In this document: positions 13,545-21,048 of the stretch, piece by piece | Layout of the letters: each line of letters starts with the position of its first letter | How positions within the stretch are numbered: position 1 is the stretch's first letter | DNA from: a virus | DNA: 22,529 nt | IMG/VR virus record: IMGVR_UViG_3300048102_000172 | Location: 1 to 22,529 of that record | Strand: one strand, 5' to 3' | Position numbers and translations under genes: made by a program | Notes under the pieces: generated by a model | The model's database searches: none | Told to the model about the DNA's origin: nothing | Seen by the model: only the letters and a program-made list of their open reading frames with translations

Positions 13545-16500
13545 CTTTTCTTTTTAAGAAAACAGAGTCATTAGAGCAACGCGGTTATCAGCTGCAAGAA
13601 AAACCTACGCCGTCCCTGGAAGAAAATTGGAACGCGGCCACGACTTATGGCAAACTCGCACTAACGTCCACATCTAAGGCCAAGACATACCAAGAAATAT
13701 TGCAGCCTGTGATTGACGAGATGAACGCGGCAAATGTTGGGGAAACATTCCACAACCCTTCTACAGCGTTTTATATTGGTTTGTTTGAACCAGAAAAACA
13801 AACATCTGCTTTCAACCAAAGCCTGGCTAAATTAAATCAAGCAATAGATAGATATCCAGAGTTCGAGCAATACCGAGGGTTATACACTCCAGAAACTGTT
13901 GCATCCCAAGCAGGAGAGATGGCAAGAAACGCCCGTGAAGATTATTTGCGTGTCAGCGGGGAATCACCTTCTACATCAGCTGGTGCAGTAAGAACATTAG
14001 GTGAAATGTACGAGGGGATGGATGACCCTATTTTAATTTCATCTATGTTGTTTGGTGGCGCAAAATCTTTGTGGGGCATGGCCTTTCAAGAAGCGGCCCT
14101 GGGTGCCGGATCGGAGGCCCTGGCTCAAATACCAGTACAACGGTGGCACCAGGAGACTGGTATGCCGTACACTAATGAGCAATATTGGAACGCTGTTAAA
14201 TACGGAGGGGCGATTGGATTTGCCTTTCCGTTTGCGTTTCGTGGTGCCGGCAAAGCAGTAAGCATAACAACAAAACAAGCCAAAAAAGGCATCCAGGCAA
14301 TACGGGCAACTGGCGCTAGACAAACGCCGGACGGGCAAATTGCAGAGGACCTGGCAACAGAACTAGAAGAAATCGTTGCTGATAATCCTTTACAGCAAAC
14401 TCTTTCTGGAGCAGCTGAACATGAACAGCGCCTATCTGACGCTGTAGCAGCCGTTGACGAAAACGTAGCCCCTACTATGCCGGATGCGTCTGCGACCCCT
14501 CCACGGCCATTGTTGAGCGTTACAGACGCCGACAAGGTTGATGGGCTTGTCAAAGTGTTTGACCCTGATGAGGTTGCTGTAGACGCAGAATTATTCCAAT
14601 TCAAAGCCGGCGGTGACGAGTTTGGCGTTACTGAACGATTGCAGGGTGTTACCACCTGGGACCCCATAGCAGCTGGGCAGATCGTTGTTTATGAGTTTGC
14701 TGATGGCCGCAAGTTTATTGCAGATGGGCACCAGCGCCTGGGCCTGGCGAAACGTATCAAGTCACAAGACCCAAGCCAAAAGATCGAGCTGCTTGGGCAT
14801 ACGTTGCGCGAGTCTGATGGTATTACGCCTGACATGGCCAGGGTTATTGCCGCTGTCAAAAACATTAAAGAAGGCACCGGCACCGCTATTGACGCCGCCA
14901 AGGTATTAAGGGATGCGCCGCAACGAGCCGGAGAGCTGCCGCCTCGGTCTGTCTTGGTGCAGCAAGCCAGAGGTCTGACGCTATTAGACGATGAGACATT
15001 TGGCGCTATTATTAACGGGGTGGTTCCGGCTAATTATGGCGCAATCGTGGGCCGGTTAATACCAGATGACCCAGGGTTGCAAAAGAACGCTATCCAAGTT
15101 TTATCTAAAACTGACCCAGCAAACGAGTATCAGGCAGAGTCTATTGTTCGCCAGGTCATTGAGTCCGGCGCAGAAACCAGGACTCAGGAGTCTTTGTTTG
15201 GCGAAGAAATAATTACCGAAAGTTATTTCCTGGAACGGGCAAAAGTGCTTGACCAGGCGAGAAAACAGCTGGGCCAGGACAAGGCTGCATTTGCCAGTTT
15301 ATTACGCAATGCACAACGCCTTGAAGCAGAAGGCAACCAACTAGCACAGAAAGCAAATGAAAGGAGAGCCAGCAATGACTCGCAAGCAATCGGCCTCTTA
15401 CAAGCGCAAGCAAACCGCAAAGGGCCGCTCTCAGACGCCCTCACAGCTGCAGCAAGACAAGCCAGAGAAAGCGGTAGCTACGGACAAGCTACTAGAGGCT
15501 TCATCGAAGCTGTCAGACGATCAATTGAATCAGGCGATTTTGATCGGCTCTCAGCTGGCGATGTTGGACAGTCTATCAATGCTCCAACGGAAGGCCGCGC
15601 AAGTGCGACAGAGCCAGAGCCAGACGTAAGCCTGTTTGATGACCCTAATGGTCCAGGTGTGCAGCGCCAGGCAGATCAGCTAGAAAGCGACCTGATTAGC
15701 GAAGAACAGGCCATTGGCCGTGCGCCGCCAGAGGAAACGGCGGCCACCCGCCAAGAAGGTTTCCAAGAAGATGTTGATCTGCGCCAGGATCTAAAACGAT
15801 TAATTGACGAAGGTGCTGACGAAACAGCGATTGACACACATCCCGCCGTCATCCAGGCATTAGAAGAAGCGCAGTCTATACCGCAAACAGTAGATGCGCC
15901 AGACTTTGGTAGCCAGGCATGGCAAGCAAACCGCACATTTAATTTTGATGGCGAAGAAATCATTGGCTATGACAATGCTATATTCAAAGCATTTGAAGAT
16001 GCACAAATCCTACCATACCGAGAAATGGGCATTGAGGTTCCTGATGCGCCAGTTTTGTATGATCGTAAGGCAACAATTTTAATTGGCCCACCAGCTGCCG
16101 GCAAAAGCACTTTGGCAAACCCAATAGCAATTGAGCAACGGGCTGCAATTATTGACTCAGATGAAATTAAAAAAGCGATGCCAGAGTACCAGGGCGGCAT
16201 TGGCGCTATGGCGGTGCATGAAGAAAGTTCAGAAATAGCCAGGGGCTTGCTTAATACTGTTAAAGATTTTGGTCTAAACGTGGTTGTCCCAAAAGTTGGA
16301 GATAACCCAGCCAGCATACGCAAATTGCAACAAGAGCTAAAAGATGCTGGTTATGAAGTAAAATTGATAAACATGGAAGTCGCTTACCCAGAAGCGCGGC
16401 GGCGTATGTTTGGCAGATTTGTTGAAACAGGCCGGTTGATAGGGCCGGATCATATGCGGATGGTTGGTGACAGCCCAACGCAAACATATTATACTTTGAA

Positions 16501-16888
16501 AGAGGAGGGTGTATTTGATGGATACGCAAACATTGACAACAATGGTGGACTCGATGTCGGGCCAAGACTCACCGATGACAGCTTCAACGGCCCAGAACCA
16601 AAAACAGCCATTGATGGCGTCCAGCTACAATTGGAGCGAGGCCGAGCAGAGAGGGGAGCAGAGGGCAGACCAGATGAAGCTGCAGTCCCAGAAGCTGCGC
16701 CAGCATCTGGAGTCGAGCAAGCCCAAGCCGCAGCAAGGCAAGCGTTAGACGAAACCGAAATACCGATTGGCAGCACAGTAGATGATGCCGGCAACCAGAT
16801 AGCTGTTACAGTTACCAGGCGTCAAATGCTAGATGACATACAGCAAGACAAAACAATGTTAGATAGATTGCGGGAGTGCGCGGTATGA
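13541..16888 (+). CDS. Giant ejection protein with ParB-like and zeta-toxin-like kinase domains
   Basis: A 1115-residue protein in the position of T7 gp16. Residues 1-260 are helical with a hydrophobic stretch (YGGAIGFAFPFAFRGAGK). About 327-460 form a ParB-like domain with IADGHQRLGLAKR (Asp395-Arg399 in DGHQR) followed by KNIKEGTGTAIDAAKVLRD. About 835-990 form a zeta-toxin-like P-loop kinase: GPPAAGKST at 849-857, IIDSDEIKK with Asp872 and Asp874, then VHEESSEIARG and GLNVVVPKVG. Zeta toxins phosphorylate UDP-N-acetylglucosamine; the substrate here is unknown, and no epsilon-type antitoxin is nearby. No T7 gp16-type transglycosylase domain is seen. The combination fits the 'polyvalent protein' class thought to be injected with phage DNA. 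The ATG at 13541 is preferred over GTG at 13520: it forms an ATGA overlap behind AAGGAA. Confidence 0.88.
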   Translation: MTFLFKKTESLEQRGYQLQEKPTPSLEENWNAATTYGKLALTSTSKAKTYQEILQPVIDEMNAANVGETFHNPSTAFYIGLFEPEKQTSAFNQSLAKLNQAIDRYPEFEQYRGLYTPETVASQAGEMARNAREDYLRVSGESPSTSAGAVRTLGEMYEGMDDPILISSMLFGGAKSLWGMAFQEAALGAGSEALAQIPVQRWHQETGMPYTNEQYWNAVKYGGAIGFAFPFAFRGAGKAVSITTKQAKKGIQAIRATGARQTPDGQIAEDLATELEEIVADNPLQQTLSGAAEHEQRLSDAVAAVDENVAPTMPDASATPPRPLLSVTDADKVDGLVKVFDPDEVAVDAELFQFKAGGDEFGVTERLQGVTTWDPIAAGQIVVYEFADGRKFIADGHQRLGLAKRIKSQDPSQKIELLGHTLRESDGITPDMARVIAAVKNIKEGTGTAIDAAKVLRDAPQRAGELPPRSVLVQQARGLTLLDDETFGAIINGVVPANYGAIVGRLIPDDPGLQKNAIQVLSKTDPANEYQAESIVRQVIESGAETRTQESLFGEEIITESYFLERAKVLDQARKQLGQDKAAFASLLRNAQRLEAEGNQLAQKANERRASNDSQAIGLLQAQANRKGPLSDALTAAARQARESGSYGQATRGFIEAVRRSIESGDFDRLSAGDVGQSINAPTEGRASATEPEPDVSLFDDPNGPGVQRQADQLESDLISEEQAIGRAPPEETAATRQEGFQEDVDLRQDLKRLIDEGADETAIDTHPAVIQALEEAQSIPQTVDAPDFGSQAWQANRTFNFDGEEIIGYDNAIFKAFEDAQILPYREMGIEVPDAPVLYDRKATILIGPPAAGKSTLANPIAIEQRAAIIDSDEIKKAMPEYQGGIGAMAVHEESSEIARGLLNTVKDFGLNVVVPKVGDNPASIRKLQQELKDAGYEVKLINMEVAYPEARRRMFGRFVETGRLIGPDHMRMVGDSPTQTYYTLKEEGVFDGYANIDNNGGLDVGPRLTDDSFNGPEPKTAIDGVQLQLERGRAERGAEGRPDEAAVPEAAPASGVEQAQAAARQALDETEIPIGSTVDDAGNQIAVTVTRRQMLDDIQQDKTMLDRLRECAV
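15375..15629 (+). CDS. Candidate nested out-of-frame gene, 84 residues
   Basis: Inside the giant ejection gene, in the +1 frame, AAGGAGA at 15361-15367 lies 8 nt before an ATG that opens 84 codons ending in TAA. The N-terminal 35 residues are basic and Gln-rich (MTRKQSASYKRKQTAKGRS). Residues about 40-75 (KLLEASSKLSDDQLNQAILI, then GSQLAMLDSLSML) look like two amphipathic helices. I recognise no family. It lies between the ParB-like and kinase domains of the host frame, where the host-frame sequence is Ala/Ser/Gly-rich. The ribosome-binding site may be a chance result of the Glu-Arg-Arg codons. Confidence 0.35.
   Translation: MTRKQSASYKRKQTAKGRSQTPSQLQQDKPEKAVATDKLLEASSKLSDDQLNQAILIGSQLAMLDSLSMLQRKAAQVRQSQSQT
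16518..16748 (+). CDS. Candidate nested out-of-frame gene, 76 residues
   Basis: AGGAGGG at 16503-16509, as good a ribosome-binding site as that of the capsid gene, lies 8 nt before an ATG that opens 76 codons in the same +1 frame as the nested frame at 15375. The product (MDTQTLTTMVDSMSGQDS..., then NWSEAEQRGEQRADQMKLQS) is polar, with one probable charged helix near the C-terminus and a basic end (SKPKPQQGKR). It begins right after the kinase domain, in an inter-domain linker of the host protein. I recognise no family; a chance frame is possible. Confidence 0.35.
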   Translation: MDTQTLTTMVDSMSGQDSPMTASTAQNQKQPLMASSYNWSEAEQRGEQRADQMKLQSQKLRQHLESSKPKPQQGKR

Positions 16889-19362
16889 GTTTGCGTGGTT
16901 GCATAGACAACGCTGAGACAGAAGGCACCATAACTTCAGAACAGGCGTCAGAGGCCCGTGATTTGTTTGATGACCTGGAAGCTCAGTACCAAGGCAGGAT
17001 GTCACCAGGGCAAGCCGCTTCACAAGCTGGGCGGGATACGTTTAGCGCATTAGAAAATATTGCCTTACATCGAAAGCGCCAAAAAATATTAGCGTACCAA
17101 AACTGGAAACAAATTACTAAAAACCTCGATGAATACCGTAACTATCGGGGTGAAGTAGATCCGTATAGAGCAGCGATAGCGCATCTCGCCAGGGACGAAG
17201 GCGCCAAATTCTCTGCATTTGAGAACCGCGTTAATGCTGTAACTAATGCTGCAACCAGGAGTATGTATAACGTCCTGGCATCTTTCCGTAAGAATTTAAT
17301 TGGAGGCACCAGGAACAAAGCCAAGCTGCACAGTATGGTTCGGGAGGTGTTTGGAGAGGAAACCGGAGATGCTTCTGCTAGAGAGTTCGCACAAGCCTGG
17401 GCCAAGACAGCTGAATATTTGCGGCAAAGATTTAACGCAGCCGGTGGCAGGATAGTTCAGCGCCAGGGCTGGGGGTTGCCGCAGTTCCACGACACACTGC
17501 AAGTAAGAAAAGCGACATTCCAGGAATGGCGAGATTTTATTGCCCCTCGGTTGAATATTGAAAGAATGGTCGATGAGGGCACCGGCTTGCCAATGACGCC
17601 AGCTCGTCTTGAGCTTGCTTTGAAAGATGTATACGAAACAATCCGCACAGACGGGATGGCAAAGATCACGCCTGGCGCAGCTGCCGGACGCGGCAAAAGC
17701 ATGGCAAACAGGCGTACCGATCATAGATTCCTGGTGTTTAGAAATGCAGACTCATGGATGGAATATCAAACCAAGTTCGGCAACCCCGATGCGTTTGATA
17801 CCATGATGGGCCACATTAGCACTATGTCTAGGGATATCGCATTGATGGAGATCCTGGGGCCAAACCCAAGATCAACAATTAATTTTATGAAAACAACCAT
17901 TGCAAAACGTGCAGCTGGTAATGTTGCCGAGGAAAGCAGGGCGAACAGGGCTGGTAAAAAGCTAGAAGATTTATATATGGCTGCAACCGGAAACGTAAAC
18001 ACGCCTGTTGGCGGGGGCCGGTTTGCGGCAACGATGGCAGGAATTAGACAAGTGCTGCAATCAGCGCAGCTGGGTGCCGCTTCTATATCTGCTTTAACTG
18101 ATCTTAACTTTCAGCGCATTGCCAGGCGTTCAGCTGGGTTGCCTCAAGTTAGAACCGTTACTCAATACCTGGATCAGCTAAACCCACTGACTATCGAGGA
18201 ACGCGGTAAAACGGCTATTCGTATGGGATTGATTGCTGAAGGTTGGATGACTGTCGCGGCAGCGCAAATGCGTTATGTTGGAGATATATCTGGACCAGAG
18301 ATCACCAGGCGAATTGCTGACTTTACCATGAAGGCGTCATTGCTTTCCCCATTTACTAATGCTGGTCGCTGGGCTTTTGGCATGGAGTTCTATGGGACCC
18401 TGGCAGATAATGTTGGCAGAGCTTTTAATGATCTTGACCCCGCATTGCGGCAGACCTTGGAAAAATACGGGATCGGATCTGACAAATGGGACATTATCCG
18501 GTCAACTGACCCATATGAGTATGAAGGAGCTACGTTCTTACGGGCAGAGGATATTGAGTTTCGTGACGATATAAACCCTCGCCTGGCTCAAGACCTGGCC
18601 ACCCGCGTTATGGAAATGGTAGATGCAGAGACAAACTTTGCCGTTCCCAGCTCTAGCCTCAAAGGCAGAGCAACCTTAATTGGAAACACGCAACCAGGGA
18701 CACTGCAGGGAGAGCTGCTTAGATCGTTTGCTATGTATAAGAATTTCGGCGTTACCTTGGTAAACACCCATTTGATGCGCGGGATGGCCCAGGCCGGCAT
18801 AAAAGGCAAAGGCGGTTACTTTGCTGATCTTCTTATCAGCACAACTGTTATGGGTGCTTTTGCTATGCAGCTCAAAGAGATGAGCAAGGGCCGCGATCCT
18901 CGGCCAATGGAAGGCACAGAGTTTTGGCTTGCTGCTTTCTTGCAGGGCGGTGGAGTCGGCATCTATGGAGATTTTCTGTTTAGCGATGTAAACCGGTTTG
19001 ACCGAGGGTTGTCAGAGACTATCGCTGGTCCAGTGATTGGTTTTGTTAATGATGTTAGAAAACTGACTGTGGGCAATTTGCTTGAGGCCGCACATGGAGA
19101 GGACACCAACGCCGCAACGGAAACTGTTAGTTTTGCGTCCAGGTACACGCCTGGCGTATCCCTTTGGTATCTGCGACTGGGGCTGGAGCGAATGGTGTTC
19201 GATAGAATGAAAAGATACACAGACCCTAAGGCTGGCCAGAAGATGCGGCGCTTAGAAAGCAGATATAGACGCGAAACTGGGCAACGGTATTGGTGGCGTC
19301 TTGGGCGTGATGAACCAGGCAGGGCACCAGATTTAGGTAATATGTTGTCTGATGCCCCATAA
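16885..19362 (+). CDS. Large internal virion protein, C-terminal partner of the gp16-position pair
   Basis: An 825-residue protein. The N-terminus (RGCIDNAETEGTITSEQASEARDLFDDLEAQY) and the C-terminal half (GTLQGELLRSFAMYKNFGVTLVN, GGVGIYGDFLFSD, FASRYTPGVSLWYLRLGLERM, then GQRYWWRLGRDEPGRAPDL) are marks of large ejection proteins of many podoviruses and related phages. The stretch at residues about 640-700 is hydrophobic and Gly-rich and may insert into membranes. The ATG at 16885 is preferred over GTG at 16876: GGGAG at 16872-16876 lies 8 nt before it, and it forms an ATGA overlap with the previous stop. With the 1115-residue protein it probably does the job of one T7 gp16. Confidence 0.85.
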   Translation: MSLRGCIDNAETEGTITSEQASEARDLFDDLEAQYQGRMSPGQAASQAGRDTFSALENIALHRKRQKILAYQNWKQITKNLDEYRNYRGEVDPYRAAIAHLARDEGAKFSAFENRVNAVTNAATRSMYNVLASFRKNLIGGTRNKAKLHSMVREVFGEETGDASAREFAQAWAKTAEYLRQRFNAAGGRIVQRQGWGLPQFHDTLQVRKATFQEWRDFIAPRLNIERMVDEGTGLPMTPARLELALKDVYETIRTDGMAKITPGAAAGRGKSMANRRTDHRFLVFRNADSWMEYQTKFGNPDAFDTMMGHISTMSRDIALMEILGPNPRSTINFMKTTIAKRAAGNVAEESRANRAGKKLEDLYMAATGNVNTPVGGGRFAATMAGIRQVLQSAQLGAASISALTDLNFQRIARRSAGLPQVRTVTQYLDQLNPLTIEERGKTAIRMGLIAEGWMTVAAAQMRYVGDISGPEITRRIADFTMKASLLSPFTNAGRWAFGMEFYGTLADNVGRAFNDLDPALRQTLEKYGIGSDKWDIIRSTDPYEYEGATFLRAEDIEFRDDINPRLAQDLATRVMEMVDAETNFAVPSSSLKGRATLIGNTQPGTLQGELLRSFAMYKNFGVTLVNTHLMRGMAQAGIKGKGGYFADLLISTTVMGAFAMQLKEMSKGRDPRPMEGTEFWLAAFLQGGGVGIYGDFLFSDVNRFDRGLSETIAGPVIGFVNDVRKLTVGNLLEAAHGEDTNAATETVSFASRYTPGVSLWYLRLGLERMVFDRMKRYTDPKAGQKMRRLESRYRRETGQRYWWRLGRDEPGRAPDLGNMLSDAP

Positions 19363-19374
19363 ATATGGTATATA
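19345..19374 (+). promoter_or_regulatory. Candidate promoter for the tail-fibre operon
   Basis: TTGTCT at 19345-19350 (4 of 6) is followed after 18 nt by TATATA at 19369-19374 (4 of 6), the latter preceded by TGG as an extended -10. The -35 lies inside the end of the previous gene. The overlapping sequence TAAATATGGTATAT (19360-19373) closely matches the motif ahead of the capsid gene. The fibre ATG is 25 nt downstream. Confidence 0.4.
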
Positions 19375-19398
19375 CATTAACAACCGCAGAGGTGAAGC

Positions 19399-20682
19399 AT
19401 GGCTGACGTAGCAATTAACCCCGTAACCAGGCGGGTGCAATTCACAGGGAACACTGGCACGGGACCGTTTGCGTTTACGTTTAACATCCTGGTTGCAGCT
19501 GATATTGCTGTTTATAAGAACGCGACCTTGCTCACTCTCACATCAGATTACACTATTAGCACAAACGCTGATGGCACCGGATCTGTAACTCTTACGGGCA
19601 GCGGAAACGGCACTGCTCTAATTAGCGCAGATTTCCTGACGATTGTTGGCGGCAGAGCGTTAGCTAGGACAACCGATTTTGTTACAGCTGGTGATTTATT
19701 GGCCAGCTCTCTAAATGAGCAGCTTGATAGTAATGTTATCATGGTCCAACAGCTGGACGAAAAGTTTACCAGGGCTTTGCGCGTTGACCAGTTTGATGTA
19801 ACAGCTGATATGACAATCCCAGCGAAGGCCACCAGGGCTAACAAGTTTCTGGCGTTCGATGCAGACGGCCTGGCAATTGCGGCCTCGCAAGGTAATTGGC
19901 AGGGTAATTGGGCGTCTGGTTTTGCATACACCAAAGGCGATATTGTAAAAGATACGTCAGATGGCAGTATTTATATTGTCAATACTGGTCACACATCGTC
20001 CGGCTCACAACCAATATCAACTAACGCTGACGCCACTAAATGGGATGAGATGATTGACTTGTCTGGCGTCACAACCGCTGAGACAAACGCATCTAACAGC
20101 GCAACCGCTGCGGCTGGCAGTGCTACTGCTGCGGCAGCTAGTGCAACAGCGGCAGCATTTTCTGACGATTGGGCGGTTAAAACAGATGGCGTTGTTAACG
20201 ATGGCGTAACAACAGACTACTCATCTAAAGCATATGCTATTGGTGGTACTGGTGTAACAGATAGTTCTGGTAAAGGCCCAGCAAAAGATTGGGCTATTGA
20301 AACAACAGGTCAGGTTGACGGCACTGAATACTCAGCTAAAGAGTATGCTGTTGGTACGCAGACCAGAGGCACAACAGGATCTGCAAAAGATTGGGCAACT
20401 TATACTGGCGGCACAGTAGATGGTTCTGCGTACTCTGCTAAGTATTGGGCAGAACAAGCGGCTGCTAGTGCTGATAACGTAGATGATTTGTATCTTGGCC
20501 CTAAAAGCTCAGACCCAACAGTAGACAATGATGGTGACGCTTTAACTACTGGTGATTTGTATTTTAATACAAGCAGTAATGTTTTAAAAGTTTATGACGG
20601 ATCAGCTTGGAATGACGCTGCTGTAGACACCAGTTCGTTTGCAACAAAAGGCTTTAGTATAGCTGTAGCGATTGCCTTATAG
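19399..20682 (+). CDS. Tail fibre protein with T7 gp17-type N-terminus
   Basis: A 427-residue protein. Residues 1-150 (RRVQFTGNTGTGPFAFTFNI, then DYTIS...GSVTLTGSGNGT, then LNEQLDSNVIMVQQLDEKFTRALRV) form the T7-tail domain that anchors a fibre to the nozzle. About 165-215 (GNWASGFAYTKGDIVKD... SIYIVNTGHTSSGSQP...KWDEM) resembles a CBM5/12-type carbohydrate-binding module. Next come an Ala/Ser/Thr helix (NSATAAAGSATAAAASATAAA), three DWA...YSAKEYA repeats, and a phage-fibre element GDLYFNTSSNVLKVYDGSAWNDA near residue 385. AGAGGTG precedes the ATG. It is shorter than T7 gp17 and has no obvious receptor tip, which the following proteins may supply. Confidence 0.9.
   Translation: MADVAINPVTRRVQFTGNTGTGPFAFTFNILVAADIAVYKNATLLTLTSDYTISTNADGTGSVTLTGSGNGTALISADFLTIVGGRALARTTDFVTAGDLLASSLNEQLDSNVIMVQQLDEKFTRALRVDQFDVTADMTIPAKATRANKFLAFDADGLAIAASQGNWQGNWASGFAYTKGDIVKDTSDGSIYIVNTGHTSSGSQPISTNADATKWDEMIDLSGVTTAETNASNSATAAAGSATAAAASATAAAFSDDWAVKTDGVVNDGVTTDYSSKAYAIGGTGVTDSSGKGPAKDWAIETTGQVDGTEYSAKEYAVGTQTRGTTGSAKDWATYTGGTVDGSAYSAKYWAEQAAASADNVDDLYLGPKSSDPTVDNDGDALTTGDLYFNTSSNVLKVYDGSAWNDAAVDTSSFATKGFSIAVAIAL
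20164..20460 (+). repeat. Three imperfect repeats in the fibre shaft (DWA...YSAKxYA)
   Basis: The fibre has three consecutive units of about 35-40 residues, each starting with DWA and ending in Y-S-S/A-K-x-Y/W-A: DWAVKTDG...YSSKAYA, DWAIETTG...YSAKEYA and DWATYTGG...YSAKYWA. The repeat is visible in protein and, less clearly, in DNA (gattgggc near 20167, 20287 and 20391). Repeats of this type occur in phage fibre shafts. Confidence 0.75.
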
Positions 20683-20691
20683 GAGTTAATG

Positions 20692-21039
20692 ATGGCACAA
20701 AATTTTAGACGATATATGCTTCAAGGGGTCGGAACGGTAGCGGCTGACATTCCTGATGGCGGCAACTTTGATAGTTACGACACGCTGGTAGGTATTCACC
20801 TGACCAACATATTAACAAATGCAATCACGGTTGATGTTTATATTCAGCATACAATCAATGGCACTCCTACTAACCATTATCTTATTAAAGGCGCACCCAT
20901 TGCTGCTGGCGGTGCTTTGCAGTTGCTTGATGGCGGTGCAAAAATTGTTGTTCAAACTGGCGATAGATTGTGGGTTAAGTCAGATACAGCATCATCCTTA
21001 GATGTTTGGGTATCTGCTGTTGATGATATTAGTTTATAG
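20692..21039 (+). CDS. Small tail-associated beta protein
   Basis: A 115-residue protein starting MAQNFRRYMLQGVGTV. Two ATGs are adjacent; the second (20692) is chosen because GGAG (20682-20685) is 6 nt before it, against 3 nt for the first. The sequence alternates hydrophobic and polar residues (AITVDVYIQHTINGTPTNHYLIKGAPIAAGGALQLLDGGAKIVVQTGDRLWVKSDTASSLDVWVS), typical of a small beta-sandwich. Similar proteins (N-terminal Y-x-x-x-x-V, then LVGIHLTN...V-x-V-x-I, then G-D-x-L-x-V-x-S) are common next to fibre genes in marine phages. A tail or fibre accessory role is inferred. It lies between the fibre and the next tail gene, with spacers of 9 nt on each side. Confidence 0.7.
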   Translation: MAQNFRRYMLQGVGTVAADIPDGGNFDSYDTLVGIHLTNILTNAITVDVYIQHTINGTPTNHYLIKGAPIAAGGALQLLDGGAKIVVQTGDRLWVKSDTASSLDVWVSAVDDISL

Positions 21040-21048
21040 GAGTAACTA

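Noticed and set aside
14125-14667. Antisense frame of 180 codons inside the giant ejection gene
   Set aside because: No recognisable family, Ser/Ala-rich shadow composition, and all other genes are on the + strand.
16876-16884. GTG start for the 825-residue ejection protein
   Set aside because: The ATG at 16885 has GGGAG at 8 nt and an ATGA overlap; the GTG itself begins inside that ribosome-binding site.
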